Shown here: in pieces, positions 1-8,618 of the stretch | Numbering within the stretch: the stretch's first letter is position 1 | Layout: each line of letters begins with the position of its first letter | NCBI GenBank assembly: GCA_019414045.1 | Contig: DXMW01000013.1 | Coordinates: 48,735-112,734, forward strand | Direction: 5' to 3' | DNA length: 64,000 nucleotides | From: Collinsella sp. | GTDB lineage: Bacteria; Actinomycetota; Coriobacteriia; Coriobacteriales; Coriobacteriaceae | The notes under the pieces: generated by a model | What the model saw: the letters and a program-made list of their open reading frames with translations, nothing else | Told to the model about the DNA's origin: nothing | The model's database searches: none | Translations under genes and position numbers: made by a program

Positions 1-142
1 GGTGATCGGTATGGTGGGCCGGGGAGCTAACCTGGGGGCGCATCTCGCACAGCCTTACGGCGAACCCGCGATCTGCCAGCTGAATCGCGCACTCCGAACC
101 CGCCAGACCGCCACCGATAACCGTCACCTGATCAAACAGCAT
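1..142 (-). CDS. trmFO: TrmFO, tRNA (uracil-5-) methyltransferase, folate-dependent (N-terminal fragment)
   Basis: Only the first 47 codons are in the window; the gene runs off the left edge. The start codon is at 142. The N-terminus is a Rossmann FAD-binding motif (VIGGGLAGSECA), followed by CEMRP and then SPAHHTD, a combination typical of TrmFO/GidA-like small proteins. The family uses methylenetetrahydrofolate and FAD to make 5-methyluridine at position 54 of tRNA. It follows dprA by 14 bases on the same strand, a common dprA-topA-trmFO type neighbourhood. Identity rests on a short fragment, so confidence is moderate to high. Confidence 0.85.
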   Translation of the reverse strand, partial: MLFDQVTVIGGGLAGSECAIQLADRGFAVRLCEMRPQVSSPAHHTDH

Positions 143-156
143 CTGCAAACACCTTT

Positions 157-1092
157 CTAATTGACATGTTTTCCATTGTGACCGAAGGGTGTCTGAGCGT
201 GAAGGGCAAACTTGGAGGGCGCATACCTTCCATCCATCATGCGCTCGATAAGACCCTCGAGCTCAAGCGAACCCAGGAGTTTGAGTACGCCGACGGCATC
301 GAGCGAGACGAGCGCCGCGATGTCGTCGACCTTGAGCGGAGAGGCGATGAGCGCATGCATCACGGTCTGCTGTGTTTGATCCAGGTCGGCAATGCCGGGA
401 GCATCGGGGCGCGAGTAGCGCAGGGTGCCGTAGATGCGTGAGATAGCCATCTCGATAGATTCCTCGTCGATGATGCAGCAGGCACCGTTCGCAATGAGGT
501 AATTCGTGCCACGCGACTCGGGCGATAGGATCGACCCCGGCACGGCAAGAAGTTCTCGCCCCAAATCCATAGCAGCCTCGGCTGTAGAAAACGTCCCGGA
601 AGGCATACCCGCCTCGGATACAAAGAGGGCTTGCGACAGGGCCGCGATCACGCGATTGCGGCGCGGAAAGGCAAACTTGCGCGGACCCATGCCCCACGGG
701 GAGATCGACACGACCGCGCCGCCCGTATCGAGTGTGCGCGTGATGAGGCCAGCACTCGAGCGCGGATAGACCACGTCGGCGCCCGTCCCCAGCACCACGA
801 CGTGTTTGCCGCCGGAATTGACCGCAGCCCAACCCGAGGCCTGGTCACAACCGACCGCGCCGCCCGAAACTACCGTCACGCCCGCCTCGACCGCAACCTT
901 TGCCGCAAGCTCTGCCACGGCAAGACCATACGGAGAGGCCTTGCGCGCGCCGATGATGGAGAGCGCGGGCGTCGAAAGCACCTCGGGGTTGCCGCGCACA
1001 TAGAGTGTCTGGGGCACATCAGAAAGCTCCAAAACGGTCTCGGGATACAACGTGTCACCTGGATGCAGCTCGAAGGTCCCCTCGGCCATCAT
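157..1092 (-). CDS. dprA: DNA-processing protein DprA
   Basis: 311 residues. DprA loads RecA on incoming single-stranded DNA during natural transformation. The Rossmann-like DprA core is visible: SIIGARKAS near residue 45, VVSGGAVGCDQASGWAA near residue 75, VVVLGTGADVVYP, then FAFPRRNRVIAALS, the TAEAAMDLGRELLAVPGS stretch, and a C-terminal winged-helix-like segment. I chose the ATG at 1092 because it overlaps the comM stop (ATGA) and has GGAAGGAGG just upstream. The longer open frame upstream is only comM read in another frame. The GCDQA motif departs slightly from the usual GID-A-H. It is translationally coupled to comM, another competence-associated gene. Confidence 0.93.
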   Translation of the reverse strand: MMAEGTFELHPGDTLYPETVLELSDVPQTLYVRGNPEVLSTPALSIIGARKASPYGLAVAELAAKVAVEAGVTVVSGGAVGCDQASGWAAVNSGGKHVVVLGTGADVVYPRSSAGLITRTLDTGGAVVSISPWGMGPRKFAFPRRNRVIAALSQALFVSEAGMPSGTFSTAEAAMDLGRELLAVPGSILSPESRGTNYLIANGACCIIDEESIEMAISRIYGTLRYSRPDAPGIADLDQTQQTVMHALIASPLKVDDIAALVSLDAVGVLKLLGSLELEGLIERMMDGRYAPSKFALHAQTPFGHNGKHVN

Positions 1093-2610
1093 TGGTCCCT
1101 CCTTCCCTGGTACATCGCCGCCTCGAGCACGTGGTCCTGCGTCACTTGCTCGCTCTCGGCGACATCTGCGATCGTGCGCGCAATGCGAACCAGGCGCACG
1201 ATGCCGCGGCCCGTGAGATGCGTGCGCTTCGACAGGCCGAGCACACACTTCTCCGCCGCATCATCGAGCTCAAAGGTCGAAACGACGCCGTCAATGGACC
1301 GTGTCTCGTCATCCTCAGCCTCGGCATCAGCATCGTCCATACGGGATTCGCGCCAAGCGCGAAAAGCGCGACCGCGCACAACGTAGTCACGTAACTCAGC
1401 TGACGACATACCCTCCGCGCCCTCGATAATCACCTGAGGGTCGGGACGGGTCACATCGATCATCATGTCGATACGGTCGGCCAAAGGACCGCGCAGTTTA
1501 GACCGATAGCGCTCGACCATCGCCGCCGAGCAGCGACACGGTACCTCACGATCGCCCAAAAAGCCGCAGGGGCAGGGATTGCTCGCAGCCAGCAGCTGAA
1601 AGCGCGACGGGAAGGTAAAAGCCCCGTCGACGCGTACGATCCTCACATAGCCGCGCTCGATGGGCTGACGCAGCGTCTGCAGCACACCCGTGGGAAACTC
1701 GGCAAGCTCGTCCAAAAAGAGCACGCCGCCATGAGCAAGGCTGATCTCACCCGGGTGCACCGGGCGCCCACCGCCGATAAGACCTGCGGTCGAAATACTG
1801 TGATGGGGACTGCGGAAGGGCCGGTGCCCCGCCAACAAGCCATCAATGTTCTCACCCAAAACCGAATGGATGCACAGCGCCTCCTGTTGATCCTCAACGG
1901 AAAGCTCGGGCAGGATGCCGGTCATACGACGCGCGAGCATCGTCTTGCCCGATCCCGGGGACCCGATCATGAGCAAGCCGAGTTCTCCTGCCGCCGCAAG
2001 CGCCATGCCGCGTTTAGCGACTTCCTGCCCCAGCACGTCGGCATAGTCGAGCTCAGGCTCAAAGGTCGCCTCGACGCCCTCGGAATCCAGATAGTGCCGA
2101 GCCGCCTCGCCCATGCCATGGGCAAGCTGAGACAAATGATCGATGAATCCGCAATCCACGCCCGCAAGCGGCACATGCTGATCGGACCTGCCGGCGATAA
2201 AGGACAGCCCCATATCACGCGCCAATAGCTGAAACGCCACCTCGCCCTTGACAGGAAGCACCGTACCGTCCAAGCCAAGCTCGCCGGCGATAAGGCAGCG
2301 ATCGAGGTTGTCACGGGAAATCTGACCATCGGCCGCTAGAACCGCGATGGCGATGGGCAGGTCAAAGCCGCTACCGGTCTTGCGGATATCGCCGGGTGCC
2401 AGGTTAACGGTAATGCCCGAGCGCGGGATCTCAAAGCCGGCCGAGCGCTGCGCACCGGATACGCCCGCGCGACTCCATCACCTCCATACTCGGAATGCCG
2501 AGCATCTGGATGCCCGGAACGCCGCCGGCAAGCGAGACCTCGACCGTGACGTGAATCGCCTCGACGCCACGGATGCAGGCCGCGTGAACGGCAAACGTCT
2601 CGAACGCCAT
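1089..2610 (-). pseudogene. comM: ComM/YifB-like Mg-chelatase AAA+ ATPase, frameshifted
   Basis: Conceptually about 507 residues, the normal length for ComM, an AAA+ helicase-like protein linked to DNA uptake and branch migration. The N-terminal part (start 2610, beginning MAFETFAVHA) reads in frame to ...MESRGRIRCA near 2449, then hits a stop in that frame. The remainder, beginning RSAGFEIPRSGITVNLAPGD, is open in another frame down to 1089. Walker A is GSPGSGKTMLARR and the Mg-chelatase C-terminal domain is intact. Relative to the family spacing (SRERVRAALKNSGF), two bases appear to be missing at about 2448/2449. The start overlaps the yraN stop (ATGA) and the end overlaps dprA. This could be a true inactivation, an assembly error or a strain polymorphism. 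Confidence 0.85.
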
Positions 2611-3095
2611 CACGACACCTGCCAATCGAACGCGTTGTACTGGTGCTCGATCTCGGCGATATGCCCGCCGCGAATGGTGACGCCCACGGCATCGAAGCGA
2701 ATCGCCTTGAGCGGATAATGCTCCATGAGATAGCAACTTGCGATGCGGCGGTAGCGGCGTTGCTTTTGGGCGTCCACGGCCTCCTCGGGAAAGACCCGCG
2801 TGCTGCAATCCAGTGCGACGCGTCTGGTCTTGACCTCGGCCATCACCACGACATCGTCGAGCTCATCGAGCAGCACCAGATCGGCCTCGCCCTCGGAGCA
2901 ACGATAACCCTGCTCCAGCAAGGTGTAGCCGCGCTCGTTAAAGTAGTCGATGGTGATCAGCTCGCCCAGCATGCCCAGCTCGCGGGGACTGAGTCCCTTG
3001 ATAAACTCGGGCGTCATCGCCCCGCAGTCGAGCTCGCCGTTTTCCCAACGCTCCTTGAGCTGCTGCGTCTTGCTCTTTTTGCTTGCGGCACTCAT
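2610..3095 (-). CDS. YraN/UPF0102 endonuclease-like protein
   Basis: 161 residues. The YraN fold is a restriction-endonuclease-like (PD-(D/E)xK) domain of uncertain cellular role, often beside rnhB and comM as it is here. The signature is visible as GELITIDYFNERGYTLLEQGYR, then GEADLVLLDE and MAEVKTRR. About 50 residues precede it, starting MSAASKKSKTQQLKERW, a little longer than usual. The ATG at 3095 has AAAGGAG spaced correctly; an earlier in-frame start at 3185 would put coding sequence next to a terminator and is rejected. The stop overlaps the comM start, indicating coupling. Confidence 0.85.
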   Translation of the reverse strand: MSAASKKSKTQQLKERWENGELDCGAMTPEFIKGLSPRELGMLGELITIDYFNERGYTLLEQGYRCSEGEADLVLLDELDDVVVMAEVKTRRVALDCSTRVFPEEAVDAQKQRRYRRIASCYLMEHYPLKAIRFDAVGVTIRGGHIAEIEHQYNAFDWQVS

Positions 3096-3192
3096 GGGGT
3101 CTCCTTTCCCGCACACTGCATTGCCCCGATGATGAGGGCACCTTTCATGCGGGTAAGTACCGGAAGCAAACCAAAAGCTGACCAAATGCCGT

Positions 3193-3235
3193 CAAAAAAC
3201 GGGCCGTACGCAGCAATGCTGTTGCATACGGCCCG
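3193..3235 (-). terminator. Intrinsic terminator after rnhB
   Basis: On the minus strand a roughly 15-bp stem (outer arms GGGCCGTA and TACGGCCC) with a four-base loop is followed directly by GTTTTTTG. It lies 50 bases downstream of the rnhB stop and upstream of yraN, so yraN-comM-dprA probably has its own promoter or depends on read-through. Confidence 0.85.
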
Positions 3236-3284
3236 CTACCAGCAGGTTTATAAAACCCCTGAGGTCCCTGTCTCCACAATTGAC

Positions 3285-4073
3285 CTAGAAAAGGCGCTCA
3301 GTCTGCAGAAAGTTTCCGCAAAAGCTCACGCGGTGCAGTGGACAAAGTCCATGTTTGCGAATGGCCTCGATGTGCTCGGGGCTTGCGTAGCCTTTCGATT
3401 CGGCCAAATGGTACTCGGGATACTCGGCATCGTACTCGACCATCATCTCATCACGCGTGACCTTGGCCATGATGGACGCCGCGGCGATACAGGCGATCTT
3501 GGCATCGCCCTTCACCACGTCGCGCTCGTTGGGAACGGCGCCCAAGGGGTTACCGTCCATAAGCACGCAATCGGGCTCGAGCCCCGTATCGGCCACGGCG
3601 CCCGCGACAGCGGCTCGAATGGCGCGGGCCATGCCCATCTCATCGATATCCTTAGGCGCGATATGGCAAAAACCAATTGCCGTCGCCACCTCGGCAATCT
3701 TCACTGAGAGCAACTCGCGGCGCGCCGGCGTGAGCTTTTTGGAATCGTTGATGCCCCAGACGCGTGGCTCCATAGGAAGGCAGACGGCGCATACCGTCAA
3801 AGGACCGGCCACCGATCCGCGACCCACCTCGTCGACACCAACGACTACCCCATCGCCGCCAAGCTCATGCATAAGCTCGTACATGTCATTGACGCGCTCG
3901 CGCTCGGCAAGTTCCTTGGCATGGCGCTTAAGAGCACGCTCGCAAGCCTTGATCACCTGCTGGCGCGGGTCCTCGCGATAATGCTCCACGAGGGCGGGGA
4001 TCTCCTCAAACGTAGCGCTCGCCAACTCACCGGCAACCTGCGATGCCGAAACCGAGCTCGTCATATTGGCCAT
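3285..4073 (-). CDS. rnhB: Ribonuclease HII
   Basis: 262 residues. It cleaves RNA in RNA-DNA hybrids and removes misincorporated ribonucleotides. The catalytic core begins near residue 78 with GVDEVGRGSVAGP (the acidic DE pair). DSKKLTPARR, CVLMDGNP and AKIACIAAASIMAKVTRDEMM follow, the last giving the third and fourth acidic residues with nearby residues. An N-terminal extension of about 75 residues rich in charged helix precedes the core, as in many Firmicutes and Actinobacteria. I chose the ATG at 4073, preceded by AAGGAGG at 7-8 bases; an ATG six codons earlier overlaps that ribosome-binding site. It lies between rplS and yraN and is flanked by terminators on both sides. Confidence 0.93.
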   Translation of the reverse strand: MANMTSSVSASQVAGELASATFEEIPALVEHYREDPRQQVIKACERALKRHAKELAERERVNDMYELMHELGGDGVVVGVDEVGRGSVAGPLTVCAVCLPMEPRVWGINDSKKLTPARRELLSVKIAEVATAIGFCHIAPKDIDEMGMARAIRAAVAGAVADTGLEPDCVLMDGNPLGAVPNERDVVKGDAKIACIAAASIMAKVTRDEMMVEYDAEYPEYHLAESKGYASPEHIEAIRKHGLCPLHRVSFCGNFLQTERLF

Positions 4074-4101
4074 ACCAGGCCCTCCTTGCATGCAAATCAG
4101 A

Positions 4102-4132
4102 TAAAAAGAAGGGCCACCCGAAGGTGACCCTT
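4102..4132 (-). terminator. Intrinsic terminator after rplS
   Basis: Minus-strand hairpin AAGGGTCACC-TTCG-GGTGGCCCTT with a stable UUCG tetraloop, followed by CTTTTTATC. It sits between the rplS stop and the rnhB start. Confidence 0.9.
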
Positions 4133-4166
4133 GTGTCCAAACGAGTGGACAGACGCTGCGATCTTC

Positions 4167-4508
4167 TTAGCGCTTCTCGGGGATGCGAGCAGCCTTGCCC
4201 ACCTTGTCGCGGAGGTAGTACAGCTTGGCGCGACGGACGCGACCATGACGAACGACCTCGAGCTTGGCGATCTTGGGGCTGTGAAGCGGGAAGGTACGCT
4301 CAACACCGACACCGAAGGACATCTTGCGGACGGTGAAGGTCTCGCGGGCACCGGCGCCGGCCATGCGGATGACGTCGCCCTGGAAGACCTGAATGCGCTC
4401 GCGGTCGCCTTCCTTAATGCGGTAGTGAACCTTGACGTTGTCGGCGACGCGAACCTGAGGAATGTCCTCGCGGATCTGCTGACGCTCGATTGCGCGGATG
4501 TAATCCAT
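4167..4508 (-). CDS. rplS: 50S ribosomal protein L19
   Basis: 113 residues, normal for L19, which lies at the 30S-50S interface. It starts MDYIRAIERQQIREDIPQ and contains VHYRIKEGDRERIQVFQGDVI, RETFTVRKMSFGVGVERTFP and the basic end RRAKLYYLRDKVGKAARI. The ATG at 4508 matches the family start; a TTG two codons earlier is also possible. Unlike in many bacteria it is not attached to trmD, which is 7.7 kb away. It has its own sigma-70-like promoter and its own terminator. Confidence 0.97.
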   Translation of the reverse strand: MDYIRAIERQQIREDIPQVRVADNVKVHYRIKEGDRERIQVFQGDVIRMAGAGARETFTVRKMSFGVGVERTFPLHSPKIAKLEVVRHGRVRRAKLYYLRDKVGKAARIPEKR

Positions 4509-4577
4509 GTGCAATTCCTTACTCTTCTAGAGGTGCCGTACCACCTTGGCCGGCACGTAGTTGAACAAACGTATTCG

Positions 4578-4605
4578 AGTATACACGTGCGGGTTTCTGC
4601 TGCAA
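4578..4605 (-). promoter_or_regulatory. Promoter of rplS
   Basis: On the minus strand TTGCAG (4605-4600) and TATACT (4583-4578) are separated by 16 bases. The start codon of rplS lies about 70 bases downstream. No other gene fits this promoter. Confidence 0.65.
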
Positions 4606-4651
4606 GAACATTTTTTCACGCAGACAAAAAGACAAAACCCGCACATGATAA

Positions 4652-4679
4652 CCGCCCGTCTCACGAATGAGACGGGCGG
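4652..4679 (-). terminator. Hairpin terminator after ppdK
   Basis: A perfect 12-bp inverted repeat (arms CCGCCCGTCTCA and TGAGACGGGCGG) 38 bases past the ppdK stop. On the minus strand the stem is followed by TTATC, and a T-rich stretch (GGGTTTTGTC) comes only later, so the U-tract is imperfect. Confidence 0.7.
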
Positions 4680-4717
4680 CATGAAGGGGGCTACGCTAGG
4701 CGTCTAAACCCAAAACG

Positions 4718-7468
4718 TTAGGCGGAACGCTTGGCCTCGAGCTTGGCCTGAGCGGCAGCCAGGCGCGCGAGGGGCACGCGATAGGGCGAGCAGGACACGT
4801 AGTCCACGTCGGCCACGTTAAACAGGCCCTTGATGGACTTGGGGTCGCCGCCGTGCTCGCCGCACACGCCAAAGTGCATGTCGGGATTGGTGGCGCGGCC
4901 CTTCTCGACGGCCAAGCGCACGAGCTCCAGCACCGCCGCGTCGATGGTCTCGAAGGGGTTGTCTTTCAGAATCTTTTTATGCATGTACAGCGGGATGAAC
5001 TTGGCCTCGGCGTCATCGCGCGAGAAGCCAAAGGTCGTCTGGGTGAGGTCGTTGGTGCCAAAGCAGAAGAAGTCGGCATGATGGGCGATCTCGTCAGCGA
5101 CCATGCAGGCACGCGGCAGCTCGAGCATCGTGCCCACGGGAATATTGAGCTCGACGCCTTCCTCGGCGGAAACCTCGGCGATCACGCGCTCGATAACCTC
5201 GCGGGTCTGGACATGCTCGGCCGTGATGGAAACGAGCGGAACCATGATCTCGGGGCGCGGGTCGACACCCTCCTTGATAAGGCGGGCAGCGGCCGTGGCG
5301 ACGGCGCGAACCTGCATGAGCGGCAGATCGCCAAAGACGACGGACAGGCGCACGCCGCGCAAGCCCAGCATGGGGTTGGACTCGACCATGCCGTCAATGC
5401 GACGCAGGCGGGCGCGCAGGGCAGCGAGCTCCTCCTCGGGAGCGCCGGCGGCCTCCTTCTTGGTGATGGCGACCTCGAGCTCGCGAGGATTATCCAGGAA
5501 CTCATGAAGCGGCGGATCGAGCAGGCGGACGACCACATCGCGACCGGACATGGTCTTGAACATCGCCAGGAAGTCCTCGGTCTGAACCTTGAGCAGGTCG
5601 GCCAGGGCCTGCTGCTTCACGGCCTCATCGTCAGACAGGATAAAGCTCTGGATGATGTTCTTGCGATCGCCCAGGAACATGTGCTCGGTGCGGCACAGAC
5701 CGATGGCCTCGGCGCCAAACTCGAGCGCGAGTGCAGCATCCTCGGGGTTGTCGGCGTTAACGCGCACGTGGTTGGCGTGGCCGCAGGTCTCGTCCAAACG
5801 GATCTCATCAGCCCAAGACAGGATGGTGTCCAGGTCGCCGGTGAGCTCTGCAGAGACCAGGTCGACCGCGCCGTCGACGACGATACCCTGGGTGCCGTCG
5901 ATGGAGATGACATCGCCCTCGCGCAGCACGCGGTCGCTGCCCTCGATGCGCACGACCTTCTCTGCCGCGTCAATGTGGAAGCGCTCAACGCCGCAAACGC
6001 AGGGCGTACCCATGCCGCGGGCGATAACGGCGGCATGGCTCGTCTTGCCACCGTGGCTGGTCAGGATGCCCTCGGCGGCGACCATGCCCTTCAGGTCGTC
6101 GGGGTTGGTCTCCCAGCGGACCAGAATGACCTTGTGGCCCTCGGCGGAACGCGCGACGGCGTCATCACTCGAGAACACGACCTCGCCCACGGCGGCACCA
6201 GGGCTGGCGTTAAGGCCGCTGGCCAGGGCCTCGTACTTCTTGGAGGCGTCGAACTGCGGGTGCAGGAGCTGGTCGAGCTGCGCGGGATCGATGCGGCTCA
6301 CAGCCTCCTCGCGGGTGATGAGGCCCTCCTCGACCATTTCGATAGCAATGCGCAGGGCGGCAGTGGCGGTGCGCTTGCCCACGCGGGTCTGGAGCATCCA
6401 GAGCTTGCCCTGCTCGATGGTAAACTCGATATCGCACATATCGCGGTAATGGTCCTCAAGCGTCAGGAAGACACGCTCAAGCTCCTCACCTGCGGACTCG
6501 AGGCCTGGGGTGGTCTTGAGGTCGGCGATGGGCTCGGTGTTGCGGATGCCGGCGACGACGTCCTCGCCCTGGGCGTTGACCAGAAAGTCACCGTAGAACT
6601 CCTTGGTTCCGTCGGCCGGGTTGCGCGTAAAGGCGACGCCGGTCGCCGAGGTCTCGCCCTTATTGCCAAAGGCCATAGCCTGGACGTTGACGGCGGTGCC
6701 GAGCTCATCGGAAATGCCATGCTGCTTGCGGTAGATGCAGGCGCGCTCGTTCATCCAGCTGCCAAAGACGGCCTGGATGGCAAGGCGCAGCTGAAGCTCC
6801 GGGTCGTGCGGGAAGACGGGCTTGCCGTCAGCGACCTCGAGCTCGGGATACAGGGCAGCCTCGACGTTGTCGGAGAAGATGCCCTTGAAGGTCTCGGCGA
6901 GTTCCTGCAGGTCCTCAGCCGAAAGCTCGGAATCGACGCGAACGCCGGCGACCAGGCGGGCCTGGGTCAGGGCATTCTCGAACAAGTCGGCATCGACACC
7001 CATGACGACGTTGGAGAACATCTGGATAAAGCGGCGGTAGCTATCCCAGGCAAAGCGCGGGTTTTGCGTCTGGGCGATAAGGCCCTGGACGGAATCGTCG
7101 TTGAGGCCCAGGTTGAGAACCGTGTCCATCATGCCGGGCATGGAGAACGGAGCGCCCGAGCGGACCGACACGAGCAGCGGATCGGAGGCATCGCCGAGCT
7201 TCTTGCCGCAGCGGGCCTCGAGGTCGACCTCGGCGGCAACGATCTCGTCGAGCGCGCCCTCCGGCCACACGTTGCCGGCGCCGGAGTACTCAACGCAAGT
7301 CTGGCAGGTAATGGTAAAGCCACCGGGAACCGGCAGGCCGATACGGCTCATCTCGGCAAGGTTAGCGCCCTTGCCACCAAGCACGAAGTTCATGGACTTG
7401 TCGCCCTCGGTGACACAGGTGCCCTGGGCGTCGGTTCCAAAACGGTAAACCCTCTTGCAATCGCTCAC
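4718..7468 (-). CDS. ppdK: Pyruvate, phosphate dikinase
   Basis: 916 residues, full length. It interconverts pyruvate + ATP + Pi and PEP + AMP + PPi through a phosphohistidine. The N-terminal ATP-grasp domain begins NFVLGGKGANLAEM (residues 27-40) and includes SVRSGAPFSMPGMMDT. The swivelling domain carries the catalytic His near residue 478 in GGKTSHAAVIARGMG. The C-terminal PEP-binding barrel has GLCRTEHMF and GVCGEHGGDP with the catalytic Cys. The start is GTG at 7468 behind GGAAGGGGAAG. The gene directly upstream encodes its regulatory kinase/phosphorylase, so the pair controls gluconeogenic or glycolytic PEP flux. The 249-base gap between them holds helically phased GGTAAAC repeats. Confidence 0.97.
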   Translation of the reverse strand: MSDCKRVYRFGTDAQGTCVTEGDKSMNFVLGGKGANLAEMSRIGLPVPGGFTITCQTCVEYSGAGNVWPEGALDEIVAAEVDLEARCGKKLGDASDPLLVSVRSGAPFSMPGMMDTVLNLGLNDDSVQGLIAQTQNPRFAWDSYRRFIQMFSNVVMGVDADLFENALTQARLVAGVRVDSELSAEDLQELAETFKGIFSDNVEAALYPELEVADGKPVFPHDPELQLRLAIQAVFGSWMNERACIYRKQHGISDELGTAVNVQAMAFGNKGETSATGVAFTRNPADGTKEFYGDFLVNAQGEDVVAGIRNTEPIADLKTTPGLESAGEELERVFLTLEDHYRDMCDIEFTIEQGKLWMLQTRVGKRTATAALRIAIEMVEEGLITREEAVSRIDPAQLDQLLHPQFDASKKYEALASGLNASPGAAVGEVVFSSDDAVARSAEGHKVILVRWETNPDDLKGMVAAEGILTSHGGKTSHAAVIARGMGTPCVCGVERFHIDAAEKVVRIEGSDRVLREGDVISIDGTQGIVVDGAVDLVSAELTGDLDTILSWADEIRLDETCGHANHVRVNADNPEDAALALEFGAEAIGLCRTEHMFLGDRKNIIQSFILSDDEAVKQQALADLLKVQTEDFLAMFKTMSGRDVVVRLLDPPLHEFLDNPRELEVAITKKEAAGAPEEELAALRARLRRIDGMVESNPMLGLRGVRLSVVFGDLPLMQVRAVATAAARLIKEGVDPRPEIMVPLVSITAEHVQTREVIERVIAEVSAEEGVELNIPVGTMLELPRACMVADEIAHHADFFCFGTNDLTQTTFGFSRDDAEAKFIPLYMHKKILKDNPFETIDAAVLELVRLAVEKGRATNPDMHFGVCGEHGGDPKSIKGLFNVADVDYVSCSPYRVPLARLAAAQAKLEAKRSA

Positions 7469-7590
7469 GATACTTCCCCTTCCATGCGCTCTCGCGCGCG
7501 ACCGTGGTAACGAATCGACCCGCCGGATGCGGGCCGTGAGGGAACTATACGGCGGGATTTGAACGGGCTTGAGCAGAGGATACGCGGTTT

Positions 7591-7638
7591 GGTAAACGTG
7601 CTAAAACTGGCGGTAAACGGTAGGTAAAGGTGGTTACC
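7591..7638. promoter_or_regulatory. Phased GGTAAA(C/G) repeats upstream of ppdK
   Basis: Three direct copies of GGTAAA start at 7591, 7612 and 7623, spaced 21 and 11 bases apart, which is two turns and one turn of the helix. GGTTACC follows at 7632. They lie 120-170 bases upstream of the ppdK start. This looks like a multi-site protein-binding region, but the factor is unknown and chance recurrence is possible. Confidence 0.3.
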
Positions 7639-7717
7639 TTATGAAGATACCACTGTAAGAAAGTGCAGGTCAGATGCGATATTTTTGCTAAATCGCTTTA
7701 TCAAAATGCTGCTACTA

Positions 7718-8584
7718 TTAGGCTCGACGGGCGGCGCGGCGGGCACGGGCTTCTTGGATTTCCTCCAAGTGGCTAATGATCTCGGCAGCGCTTTCCTCGA
7801 TGGCCTTGCCGTCGGTACGCACCACAAAGCAGCCCAGGCGCTTCATGAGGGCACGGGCTTCCTCGAGCTCGCTGCGAACACTCTCAGGCTCGGCATAGGA
7901 GCCGGCGACGGCGCGCGCGTAATCATCGCCTAAGCGGCTATCGCGAATTTCAGAAATAACGTCGACGGTTGAAACCAGGCCGAACAGGCGCATCGGGTCA
8001 ACCTCGTAAATCGACTTGGGCGGCTCCATGCCATGCGCCAGTGGGACATTGGCGACCTTGTAGCCCTGATAGGCTAAATACATCGACAGCGGCGTCTTGG
8101 ATGTACGCGACACACCCAGCAGCACGATATCGGCACCCGACAGATCGTCGCAACCACGACCGTCATCGTGCTCAACGAAATACTCCATGGCCTCGATACG
8201 ATGGAAATAGCGGTCATCGGTCTTGTGAATCACGCCCGCAACGCACTTGGGCGGCACACCGATGAGCGACGACAGCACGGCAAGCGTCGGGCCGATCAGG
8301 TCGACCGAACGGATATGCAGCATACCCAGGTAATCGAGCACGCGGGCGCGAAGCGCCGGATCGACAATGGTATGGAACACGGCGACATCGCGATGGTCGG
8401 CATCGACGCGCGGCCCCACAAATGACTTGACCTGCTCCACCGAGGTCACCTTGGGCAGGCGCAAGAGACGAAAAGCCCCTTCATCAAATTGCCCGGACGC
8501 CGCAAGCACCACCTCACAAGCGGTATCGCCGAGCGAATCGGAGATAACGATAACGGTGGGACGAGCGGTGACCGGGCAATCCAT
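7718..8584 (-). CDS. PPDK regulatory protein (DUF299 kinase/pyrophosphorylase)
   Basis: 288 residues, normal for the DUF299 family. Members inactivate pyruvate phosphate dikinase (or PEP synthase) by ADP-dependent phosphorylation of an active-site Thr, and reactivate it by Pi-dependent phosphorolysis. The protein opens with VIVISDSLGDTACEV. The P-loop is GVSRTSKTP, and the family block with LAYQGYKVANVPLAHGMEPP is clear. The ATG at 8584 is preceded by AAAGGAG at good spacing. Its position immediately upstream of ppdK argues that the target is PPDK rather than PEP synthase. It follows glyS by 34 bases and may be co-transcribed with it. Confidence 0.93.
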   Translation of the reverse strand: MDCPVTARPTVIVISDSLGDTACEVVLAASGQFDEGAFRLLRLPKVTSVEQVKSFVGPRVDADHRDVAVFHTIVDPALRARVLDYLGMLHIRSVDLIGPTLAVLSSLIGVPPKCVAGVIHKTDDRYFHRIEAMEYFVEHDDGRGCDDLSGADIVLLGVSRTSKTPLSMYLAYQGYKVANVPLAHGMEPPKSIYEVDPMRLFGLVSTVDVISEIRDSRLGDDYARAVAGSYAEPESVRSELEEARALMKRLGCFVVRTDGKAIEESAAEIISHLEEIQEARARRAARRA

Positions 8585-8618
8585 GCGGGGCTCCTTTTGC
8601 GCTTATGCGCAGGCTGGC

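Noticed and set aside
4853..7510. An 885-codon plus-strand frame opposite ppdK
   Set aside because: Antisense of PPDK with biased composition; no independent evidence for translation.
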